Positions 52,133 through 59,500 of a DNA stretch of 64,000 nt are shown here, piece by piece. The notes below the pieces were generated by a model. It saw only the letters and a program-made list of their open reading frames with translations. It did not search any database and was not told the origin of the DNA. The first letter of the stretch is position 1, and the number at the start of each line of letters is the position of its first letter. The DNA is taken from NCBI GenBank assembly GCA_965662355.1, contig CBFIHP010000003.1, positions 248,001-312,000 of the forward strand. The letters are read 5' to 3'. A program made the translations under genes and the position numbers. This DNA comes from GCA-2683825 sp965662355 (GTDB lineage: Bacteria; Planctomycetota; UBA1135; GCA-002686595).

Positions 52133-52654
52133 CTACGGCTCCGAAACGGAGACGACATCGAGCCGCGGGTGATCCCCTGCCCAGTCCAGTGCGCGCGCCG
52201 TGATGTGCACCTGCCCATCCACAGGTAGGTTCTTCACGGAATCTGAAAACGCGAGCTCGAAGCGCTGCCCCGTTCCCGGAAGGCTCAACATGGAGACGGC
52301 CTGTTGGCAGCTCGGGCAATCCGACTTCGATATGCGACCCGTGATTTCCAGCGTGAGACCTGTCAATGTGTAGCCAGCGTCGTCCGCCGCCTGCATGATT
52401 TCCTCGAAGTCGATGCGGCGCTCGTGGTAGAGCCGGTACCCGGCGGTTCCCTCACGGGTGTCGATGTCCACGATGTCGGCGCCGACCCGGCGCCGCAAGG
52501 CCTTCTCCAAGCCGAAGGCCTTGTCGTTTCATATTCATGTCTCGAATTCGAGAGCAACCCGGGCGAAGGGTTCGCCCTCGGGAACCTCCGGAAGCGCTCG
52601 ACATGCGCTGGCGAGTGCCAAGACCAAGATCGCTCGAACGACAGTCATCATCAT
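52133..52654 (-). CDS. Candidate selenoprotein: HMA-like lipoprotein with two in-frame TGA codons
   Basis: Read through TGA at 52537-52535 and 52531-52529, this frame encodes 173 residues. There is a lipoprotein signal (RAILVLALASAC, Cys18) and an HMA (ferredoxin-like) domain: strand ARVALEFET (31-39), residues 40 and 42 encoded by TGA with Ile41 between, then NDKAFGLEKALRRRVGAD, IVDIDTREGTAGYRLY, IDFEEIMQAADDAGYTL. The helix and the closing GY fit the HMA consensus, and the two TGA codons fall where the metal-binding cysteines belong. A C-terminal part carries Cys113-Pro-Ser-Cys116. The six codons after the second TGA (AAC GAC AAG GCC TTC GGC) keep the G/C third-position bias, so coding appears to continue across. 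Without recoding, the gene splits into a short lipoprotein and a TTG-started 125-residue ORF. TGA is an ordinary stop elsewhere in the window. Confidence 0.6.
52496..52537 (-). promoter_or_regulatory. Candidate bacterial SECIS element with the two UGA codons
   Basis: In the minus-strand RNA, UGA-AUA-UGA is followed by AACGA, then stem CAAGGCCUUC, loop GGCUUGGA and stem GAAGGCCUUG (10 bp, all paired). The loop starts 15 nt after the second UGA and 21 nt after the first, and its first base is G. This agrees with the known bacterial SECIS pattern (short apical loop with a G in the first two positions, spacing about 16-37 nt). The 8-bp palindrome AAGGCCTT occurs twice and explains the strong pairing. 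Confidence 0.5.
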
Positions 52655-52670
52655 CGGTTCGGAGAGGTGT

Positions 52671-53600
52671 TCAGAAACGGAGTCCAACGGCCAGGAATGT
52701 CCGGTAATCGAGTCCCAGCTGCGCTCCACCGTAATCCTCGTACACGGGGACCTCCACCTGAAGCGAAACGTCGATCTCTGGAGCCGGATGCCACCCGAGA
52801 CCGGCGTGAACCAGCAGCTGGTCGAAACCCGAGTTCGCGAGCGTCGCCCCGGCCTGCGACGAGCGCTCCTGGTGGCGCCAACGCGTTCCCAGTTTCGCGC
52901 TGGCCGTCGGGCCGGGGTACTTCGTGTGCCAGAAGCGATAGGCCCCATCCAGTTCGAGGGCCAGGAAGTCTCCCTCTTCGAAGTCCTGGCTGCCCTCGGT
53001 GTTCAACTTGAAGAAGGCCAGTGCATCGAAGCGCCAACGATCCTGATTCAGGTTCATCGACAACCCCACGAAGGGATTCCACGCTCCCTTTCCCGGCTGC
53101 AATCCCGGAGCCAGCTTGGCGCCGCCATCGCGCACGTCCGTCGCGCCCGTAGGCAACTCGAGCCCGCCGATGGTCGCCACGTGAAACGCACCGCGCCGCC
53201 AATCCTGCTTGTACGCCTGGTACTTGGCCAGGAGGGCCAGGTCTCCCACGCCCTCCCCGCGCAAATCGCCGGCGTTCGATTCGAGCTCCTTCGAAACCAG
53301 CGGAAAGAGCGCGGACAGGGTCAGGTCCCTGCGCAGCCCGTGATCCACGCCAACGACCAGCCGATGCTCGAGCCGCTTTTGGTCCAGCGGGTCGGGGATC
53401 GAGTCGCTCCCCTGCAGCAAGTTGCTCTCGCTGCGAAAGATGTGGCTCAACGAAACTCGCGTTCCGCTGGCAAAGATCGTCTCCGAAGCAAACACCTCGA
53501 TCCCCCCCTCCTGGGAGGCCATCGGACTCGTCAGGAGAAGCAGAGCCACTGCCCCCAACAGGAGAAAGTGTGTCCGGGAAGAACGGATCGGGGCCTGCAT
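52671..53600 (-). CDS. Putative outer-membrane beta-barrel protein (MetA-degradation-like/transporter family)
   Basis: 309 residues: signal peptide (RSSRTHFLLLGAVALLLLTSPMASQ), then strands alternating with aromatic residues and a C-terminal YRTFLAVGLRF ending in Phe, as outer-membrane proteins do. It resembles the PF13557-type 'phenol degradation' porins; often these are encoded beside metal-transport genes, which fits the HMA-like candidate selenoprotein 16 bases downstream. The start is the ATG giving MQAPIRSS; an ATG 21 codons upstream would also read. Confidence 0.72.
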   Translation of the reverse strand: MQAPIRSSRTHFLLLGAVALLLLTSPMASQEGGIEVFASETIFASGTRVSLSHIFRSESNLLQGSDSIPDPLDQKRLEHRLVVGVDHGLRRDLTLSALFPLVSKELESNAGDLRGEGVGDLALLAKYQAYKQDWRRGAFHVATIGGLELPTGATDVRDGGAKLAPGLQPGKGAWNPFVGLSMNLNQDRWRFDALAFFKLNTEGSQDFEEGDFLALELDGAYRFWHTKYPGPTASAKLGTRWRHQERSSQAGATLANSGFDQLLVHAGLGWHPAPEIDVSLQVEVPVYEDYGGAQLGLDYRTFLAVGLRF

Positions 53601-53683
53601 CGAGGCCAAGCCTAGTCCCTTGGCGCCCCAGCTCAAGGCCCTGGCCAGGACGCTCCTATCCACGACCGATCTACTCGACCGGG

Positions 53684-54910
53684 CTACGAGCGGGGTCGGT
53701 GATCGCGGGCGACCAGCTTGCCCTTGCTGCTACGACAGTAAATGATCCCGTTGACGAGGATGGGTTTCGTCCAGTAGTTGCCCTCGTCGAAGAGCTTGAC
53801 GCTCGAGAGCACCTCGTACTTCTCGGGGTTGGCCTTGGCGACGACCAGCTGGCCTTCGCCCCCCATCACGATCAGCCGATCATCCGTGCCGAAGACCGCG
53901 CCGTTGCCTCCGATGTCGCGGTCCTGCCAGGCCTTCTGGCCGTCGAGGTCGATGCACTTGAGGACGCGCTGGTCGAAACCGTAGAGGTGATCGCCGATGC
54001 GCACGCAACCGGAGAAGGAATTGACCATCTCGCGGTTTTCCCAAACGGGGATCAGCTCGCCATCGCCGAAGGCTAGCAGAGCGCCGGCCGGGAGGGTGCC
54101 CGAGGAAACGAAGATCGCGTCGTCGATGACGATGGGCGTCGCGGCATTGACACCCCGGTTGCGACCCCCGAACTCGTGGAAGAGAACTTCTTCGCCATCC
54201 CCCTGGGAAACGATGGCCACGCCGTTTCCGTTGAGTACGGCAAGTACGGGCTCGCCTTCGAGCTCGAATGCGACCGGTGTTCCGTAAGCGTGGCCGTATT
54301 GCTTGGAGCGCCACAGGACCTCACCGGAGCTCTTGTCGATCGAGAGCATGCGACCGCAGTTGAGGAACATCTCCTCGCCGACGATCAGGGGCGAAGCGCT
54401 GAAACCCCAGGTCGGATATTCGAGTTCGTGGATGTTGTCGTCCTCCATCAGGTTCGTGTGCCACACGATGTCGCCCGATTCCCCCTTCAAACAGTAGAGG
54501 TTGCCTTCGCGATTCATCGTGTAGACCACCTCCCCGTCGATCGAGGGCGTGTTGACCGTGCCCCCTTCGTGGGCCCTGTTCCAGATCTCGCTGGGATAGC
54601 TGTGTGTCCAGAGCTCTTCGCCACTGACAGCATCGAAGCAGAACACGTGGTCGAGTCCGGCTTCCCTGTCGTAGCCCATGGTGTAGAGCCGGCCGTCCTG
54701 AACGGTCATGGTCGAGTAGCCCAACCCCAGCTCGGCTTCCCACAGGTTGTCCGCCTTGCCCTCGGACACCCAGTTCTTCTCACGCGAGAGATTGTTGCGT
54801 TCGGGACCGTCCCACTGGGGCCACGAGAACTTGTCCTCCGTGCCCGGCGAGAGAAAAAGGGCTCCGAGGAAAAGGGAAGCGCCGAGGGAGGATGCGATCG
54901 GACTCAACAT
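53684..54910 (-). CDS. Secreted PQQ-like beta-propeller protein
   Basis: 408 residues with a signal peptide, then WPQWDGPERNNLSREKNW and repeated propeller blades (DAVSGEELWTHSYPSE, DIVWHTNLMEDDN, SSGEVLWRSKQ, FDAVSGEEL, GQKAWQDRDIGG), a PQQ-binding-like repeat family common in planctomycetes. No PQQ ligand set can be proved, so most likely a structural propeller. It is transcribed in the same direction as the outer-membrane and HMA-like genes, with an 83-base gap. Confidence 0.88.
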   Translation of the reverse strand: MLSPIASSLGASLFLGALFLSPGTEDKFSWPQWDGPERNNLSREKNWVSEGKADNLWEAELGLGYSTMTVQDGRLYTMGYDREAGLDHVFCFDAVSGEELWTHSYPSEIWNRAHEGGTVNTPSIDGEVVYTMNREGNLYCLKGESGDIVWHTNLMEDDNIHELEYPTWGFSASPLIVGEEMFLNCGRMLSIDKSSGEVLWRSKQYGHAYGTPVAFELEGEPVLAVLNGNGVAIVSQGDGEEVLFHEFGGRNRGVNAATPIVIDDAIFVSSGTLPAGALLAFGDGELIPVWENREMVNSFSGCVRIGDHLYGFDQRVLKCIDLDGQKAWQDRDIGGNGAVFGTDDRLIVMGGEGQLVVAKANPEKYEVLSSVKLFDEGNYWTKPILVNGIIYCRSSKGKLVARDHRPRS

Positions 54911-55097
54911 GTTCGGTCTCGCTGTTGGATGAGAGGGGAACGAGCGTGAAGGGGGACGGGACGAAAGACAGCCTATCCGCCAGGACCGCGCTCCGTGTCT
55001 AAAGGGAGTAAGAGCTCGTCCGTGTTTCGTTGGACCAGTCGTGGGCTGGGCGAGGTGAATCCATGCACGGCCGGGGCCGGGCCTCTAGAATGTCCCC

Positions 55098-55412
55098 ATG
55101 AACGCCCGGTGGCTGGCATTTCTCGGTGTGCTCGTGGGCTTGCTCGCGCTCGGAACGCTCACCCTCCTGCTACGTAGCAGCGGGGATGCTCGCAGGCCTC
55201 CCAACGAAGAAGAGCGCATCGACTCCCGTGAAAAGGGTCCGGATGTGACGCCCGCGTCCAAGGAATTCCCTCTGGAGCCCTCCCGCGAACGAGTCGATTC
55301 ACCCGATCCCGAAGCCTCCGGCGGCTTGACGATCCACGGAGAGCCCGGAGGCTCGACCCGCTCTGATCGAGGCGCGTGGCCAGCGGTCGCGATTCCAAAC
55401 GTGGCAAGATGA
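55098..55412 (+). CDS. Small membrane-anchored protein, possibly truncated
   Basis: 104 residues: one N-terminal TM helix (LAFLGVLVGLLALGTLTLLL) and a Pro/Glu/Ser-rich tail ending GGLTIHGEPGGS..., which looks like the opening of a carboxypeptidase-regulatory-like domain that is cut off. It may be a degraded relative of the secreted repeat protein at 48.8 kb. No start signal is visible. Family unknown. Confidence 0.4.
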   Translation: MNARWLAFLGVLVGLLALGTLTLLLRSSGDARRPPNEEERIDSREKGPDVTPASKEFPLEPSRERVDSPDPEASGGLTIHGEPGGSTRSDRGAWPAVAIPNVAR

Positions 55413-55492
55413 TCGTTCCGATCGACGCTTCCGTGGTGGTTGGAGTTATCACGCCCCTGCTCGATCTGAAATAGCCCGCAGTAGGCGCTTGG

Positions 55493-56278
55493 CTACTTCC
55501 GTTCGCGGCGCTTATTGCCGGAAGCTCTGTCCTGGGCACTCTGGCTAGGGACCTTCTTACGTGAAGTCTCATCCGCCTTGCGCTTGCGACGATCCTCCGC
55601 CCGGGTGTATGTCTCCAATTGTTCGGGAGTCAGAATACGGGCCAGACTCGCACGGTAGTCTTCATCGAAGTCTCGCTTCGCTTCGCGAAAGCGCTCACGA
55701 CCTCCCTCCTGCTTGATTTCCAGCAGGTGTTTCTTCGCATCCTCTTCGCGTATCCATAGAGCGCGTAGATCGCCGACCTGATGTGCATTGAGCTCGAGGC
55801 GCGTGGCCATCTTTTCGAGACGGGCTTCCGTACGCTCGATGCGCCGCGCCTCGGCAGCACGTTCCTGTTCCGCCTTCTCGCGCTTGCGAATGGCAAGCAG
55901 AGCCTGCTCGACGCTGCCGGTGAACTCCGGCGCCTCCGCCCCCGATGCGACAATCGAGTTCATCCGGGCTCGTACTTCCGCTTCCAGGGATTCCGAAGAC
56001 ATGCTCGCGGTCGTTAGCGGCTCGCGGATGGAGTCAGCTCGCTCTTCCAGCAGCACGACGCGTTGGCGCAGGTCGTCGTTCTCCTGTTCGAGCCTGTGCA
56101 ATTGCTCGCGCACATCCTCACTGTTTGCCTGTGGCGAAGCGGGCGACTCCTCTCGCAGGGAGACGATCTCCTGGCCACGGGCAGCGGCGGATTCCGAGCT
56201 GGAGAACAGAGTTGTGCTCAGGCCACCGCTCACAGCGCCGACGAACGCGGCGAGAAGGAGGAGAGGGAGGGTCTTCAT
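55493..56278 (-). CDS. Secreted coiled-coil protein (CpxP/LTXXQ-like)
   Basis: 261 residues: signal peptide (LLLLAAFVGAVSGG), a coiled-coil region (SEDVREQLHRLEQENDDLRQRVVLLEER), a long helical part and a LARILTPEQLETYTR motif like the LTxxQ of CpxP/Spy-type chaperones. The C-terminal tail is strongly basic (KRRERK). It may be a periplasmic stress chaperone; not certain. Confidence 0.7.
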   Translation of the reverse strand: MKTLPLLLLAAFVGAVSGGLSTTLFSSSESAAARGQEIVSLREESPASPQANSEDVREQLHRLEQENDDLRQRVVLLEERADSIREPLTTASMSSESLEAEVRARMNSIVASGAEAPEFTGSVEQALLAIRKREKAEQERAAEARRIERTEARLEKMATRLELNAHQVGDLRALWIREEDAKKHLLEIKQEGGRERFREAKRDFDEDYRASLARILTPEQLETYTRAEDRRKRKADETSRKKVPSQSAQDRASGNKRRERK

Positions 56279-56421
56279 GGAGTGATTCGTCGTTGGGAGA
56301 GGTGTTCCGCTGGACCAATCTAGGATAAACCGCCTCCAAAGGCCCTGGTTCCGGTCGCCTGGAAGGAATTTCGCTTCGAATGCTTGGCCGGGGAGAGTCG
56401 GACTGCCGATGAGAAAGCCCT

Positions 56422-58140
56422 ATGCTCTTGGAAACCCCAACCTCACTGACGATGGACACTCGGCCCTGGCATTCCCATTACGACGAAGGCGTGACCCCGA
56501 CCGTGGGGTACGAAGAACTCGCCCTCCCCGCCTTTCTTCGACGTACGGCGGAAACGACCCCGAACCAGAGAGCGCTCGTCTGGTTGAATGCCAAGCTCAG
56601 CTACAACGAGCTTGCGCGGCAGGTCGCGCGCTGCGCCGCAGCCCTGACGAAGATGGGCGTCGGTCCAGGGAAAAGCGTGGCGATCCAGCTGCCGAACATG
56701 CCGCAGACGGTCATCGCGTACTACGGTGCCCTTTCCACCGGCGCGCGGGTCGTTTTGACGAATCCGCTCTACACGCCACGCGAGCTCGAACATCAGTGGA
56801 ACGACGCGGGATGCCATGTGGCCATCACGGCCGATTTCATTTTCGACCAGAAGATCCGCGACATCCGCTCCAAGCTGGACATCGAGCACTACCTGATCGC
56901 GTCGATCCCCGAATACCTACGCTTCCCGCTGAACTTCCTGGCGCCCTTCAAGTTGCGTGCAGAGGACCCGCCGAAGGTCGCCAAGATCGCGTGGGAGAAG
57001 AACGTCCATCCCTTCCGCTCGCTGGTCCAGGAAACACGCCCGATTCCGCCCCTTCCAATCTCCGATCTCGACGAAATCGCGGTGTTGCAATACACGGGTG
57101 GGACGACGGGAGTATCGAAGGGTGCCATGCTCACCCACCGCAACCTATCGGTCAACGCTCAACAGTGCAACGCATGGTTCCCGCGAGACCCCAGGAGGCG
57201 CCCGGTCCTGATGACGGCCCTGCCGCTCTTTCATGTCTTCGGCATGACGGTCTGCATGAACTGGTCCGTGATCTCTGGCGGCACGATGGTTTTGATCCCC
57301 GATCCCCGGAATGCACGCGGGATCGCGGACGCCATCGCCAAGCACAAGGTCACCATCTTCCCGGGCGTCCCCGCGATGTACAACGCGTTGAACAACCTGC
57401 CGGGTATCGAGTCGATGAACCTCTCCAGCATAGAGGGTTGTTTGTCGGGCTCGGCTCCGATCGCCCGCGACGTGCAGAAACGCTTCGAATCGTTGACCGG
57501 CGCGAAGATCGTGGAGGGCTTCGGTATGAGCGAGACCTCCCCCATCACCCACGCCAACCCCTTCCAAGGTCAGCGCAAGCTGGGCTCGATCGGAGTCCCG
57601 GTCACCGATACGGAAGCGCGCATCGTCAGTGTCGATGATCCCTCCAAGGTGCTGGCCGTGGGCGAGGAAGGCGAGCTGTGCGTACGCGGGCCGCAGATCA
57701 TGAAGGGCTACTGGAAGCGACCGGACGAAACCGAGAAGACGATCGTCGACGGCTGGCTCCTCACCGGAGACCTGGGAACCATGGACGACGAGGGCTACTT
57801 CCGCATCGTCGGCCGCAAGAAAGACATGATCAACATCTCGGGTTTCAAGGTCTTCCCGGACGAAGTGGACGAGGTCCTGATGGCCTACGAAGGTGTCCTG
57901 GAAGCCGCGACGATCGGCGTACCGGATACGAAGCACGGCGAGATCGTGAAGTCCTTCGTGGTCCTGCAGGACAAGCAGGTCAGCATCGAAGCGCTACAAG
58001 CCTACTGCCGTGAAGAGCTCGCCCCCTATAAGGTCCCGCGCGAGATCGAATTCATCGACGAGCTACCGAAGAGCACGGTCCTGAAGGTCCTGCGACGCGA
58101 GCTACGCGACATGGAAATGGCCAAACGAGCCTCGGCCTGA
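56422..58140 (+). CDS. fadD: Long-chain-fatty-acid--CoA ligase (AMP-binding family)
   Basis: 572 residues. Acyl-adenylate/thioester synthetase: P-loop TGGTTGVSKG (225-234), GFGMSETSP, YWKRPDETEKTIVDGWLLTGDLGTMDDEGYFRIVGRKKDMINISGFKVFPDEVDEVL and C-terminal KSTVLKVLRREL are the classical motifs of FadD-type enzymes. It activates long-chain fatty acids for beta-oxidation or membrane lipid synthesis. The start chosen is ATG giving MLLETPTS; an internal ATG (MDTRPWHSHYDEGV) at codon 11 may be the true one. Confidence 0.9.
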   Translation: MLLETPTSLTMDTRPWHSHYDEGVTPTVGYEELALPAFLRRTAETTPNQRALVWLNAKLSYNELARQVARCAAALTKMGVGPGKSVAIQLPNMPQTVIAYYGALSTGARVVLTNPLYTPRELEHQWNDAGCHVAITADFIFDQKIRDIRSKLDIEHYLIASIPEYLRFPLNFLAPFKLRAEDPPKVAKIAWEKNVHPFRSLVQETRPIPPLPISDLDEIAVLQYTGGTTGVSKGAMLTHRNLSVNAQQCNAWFPRDPRRRPVLMTALPLFHVFGMTVCMNWSVISGGTMVLIPDPRNARGIADAIAKHKVTIFPGVPAMYNALNNLPGIESMNLSSIEGCLSGSAPIARDVQKRFESLTGAKIVEGFGMSETSPITHANPFQGQRKLGSIGVPVTDTEARIVSVDDPSKVLAVGEEGELCVRGPQIMKGYWKRPDETEKTIVDGWLLTGDLGTMDDEGYFRIVGRKKDMINISGFKVFPDEVDEVLMAYEGVLEAATIGVPDTKHGEIVKSFVVLQDKQVSIEALQAYCREELAPYKVPREIEFIDELPKSTVLKVLRRELRDMEMAKRASA

Positions 58141-58143
58141 CAC

Positions 58144-59298
58144 TCAGCGCAGAAGCTCCGCCACGCCAAAACCGAGGTAGGTTCCCAACGCGGTCCCCAG
58201 GGCCCCGATGAGAATCGCGGGCAGCACGAGGTCCGATCGCCCGAGGCTGCGCGCCAGGGCCAGGGCAGAGGTACCTCCGCCGATGTTCGCTTGCGAGGCA
58301 ACCGCGGCCAGGACCGGATCCTGCTTGAAGAGTGCTGCCCCACCGAACACGACCACGCCGTGGACGAAGACACAGACGAAACAGAAGAGCGAGAGTTTGC
58401 CCGCCAGCTGTCCCAGTTCCAGGAGCGCTCCCACGTCGCAAAGCACCCCGATCACAGACAGGAAGAGCATCACGAGCAGCATACCCAGGAGACGCGCTCC
58501 ACGTAGGGCCTGGATGAAGGGTAGCTGCGCCAGGACGAGGGCCACGGTCGATAGCACCAAGACGCTCGGTATCTGAAAACCGAAGGCGACGCTGGCCCAG
58601 AGACTCACCTCGCCCGCCACCCACACGACCAGGCATCCGATGGAAACCAAGAGGGCCAGATCGAAGTGGTGCGTTGTCTCCGTGTCCTGATCCTCACCGG
58701 TCAACGGCCCCCCTATCTCGAGCTGCGGGCCAGCCCCGGAACGTCGGCGTTGAAGCAGCCTTGGGATCGCGACCGTCGCTGCCATCCAGATCGTCGTCAT
58801 CGCACTGTCGACGACACTGGCGCCGAGGTAGAGACCGCCCTCCTGCATCACGCCGTACTGCGCCGCGACGGCGTTGAAGTTCACGCTGCCTCCGGTGTAC
58901 GTACCGACAAACATCCCTCCGAGGGCGAAGGTCAAGTCCCCGAAAGCGTCAAAACCGCCGACGCTCAAGAGCCCGCAAAAGACGCCGGCGACCGTACCGA
59001 AGGACCCCAGGAGAAAGAGAGAAAGCAACGCTCCTCCGGCCTTCTTCACGTCCGCCAGGTTCACACCCAGGAGAAGCAAAAAAATCGATAGCGAAGCGAC
59101 CGGCCCGAAGATCACGTTGTAGAAGTCGAGGTTCTCCTCGTAGGTCGGCAAAAGCCCCAGATTGGCCGAGATCGCCGTGAGCACGATGACGAGCAGCGCC
59201 GCGCCCACGTGCCGCAAGAACGTATGCCGTGCGAGGTACTCCGAGAGCGCGACGTGGAGACCGAGTGCGGCCAGGATGTAGAGCGGAGCTTCGGGCAC
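58144..59298 (-). CDS. DUF819-family membrane protein
   Basis: 384 residues with about ten TM helices. The signature GGMFVGTYTGGSVNFNAVAAQYGVM and LALARSLGRSDLVLPAILIGALGTALGTYLGF mark the DUF819 (YjcL-like) family, a transporter-like group of unknown substrate. Start GTG. Convergent with the fadD-like gene (stops three bases apart), and divergent from the YyaL-like gene. Confidence 0.85.
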   Translation of the reverse strand: MPEAPLYILAALGLHVALSEYLARHTFLRHVGAALLVIVLTAISANLGLLPTYEENLDFYNVIFGPVASLSIFLLLLGVNLADVKKAGGALLSLFLLGSFGTVAGVFCGLLSVGGFDAFGDLTFALGGMFVGTYTGGSVNFNAVAAQYGVMQEGGLYLGASVVDSAMTTIWMAATVAIPRLLQRRRSGAGPQLEIGGPLTGEDQDTETTHHFDLALLVSIGCLVVWVAGEVSLWASVAFGFQIPSVLVLSTVALVLAQLPFIQALRGARLLGMLLVMLFLSVIGVLCDVGALLELGQLAGKLSLFCFVCVFVHGVVVFGGAALFKQDPVLAAVASQANIGGGTSALALARSLGRSDLVLPAILIGALGTALGTYLGFGVAELLR

Positions 59299-59500
59299 GG
59301 GGTCATCCTACGGAGCACGGTTCCGTCGCCACGGCTTTTTTCTAGCCTAGCTCGACCCTACGGGCAGAAACGCAGATTGTCGTACGCGCCCGATCCCGTC
59401 ACCGTTGTAGCCAGCATCCTCGGCAGCCATGGCGATGCAGAAAACCCGCTCCCCGTGCGCCTTTCCTCGCCCCCCCATCCGTGGTGGAATCCCTCTGCCC

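Noticed and set aside
52133..52510. A separate 125-residue protein starting at TTG 52510
   Set aside because: The HMA domain then lacks its first strand and the cysteine loop, both of which are found in frame just upstream of the TGA codons. Kept as the fallback if recoding is refuted.
52529..52537. Reassignment of TGA to an amino acid across the genome
   Set aside because: TGA is used as a normal stop by many genes in the window (for example trpA-unrelated genes such as coaE, gcvH and the fadD-like gene).
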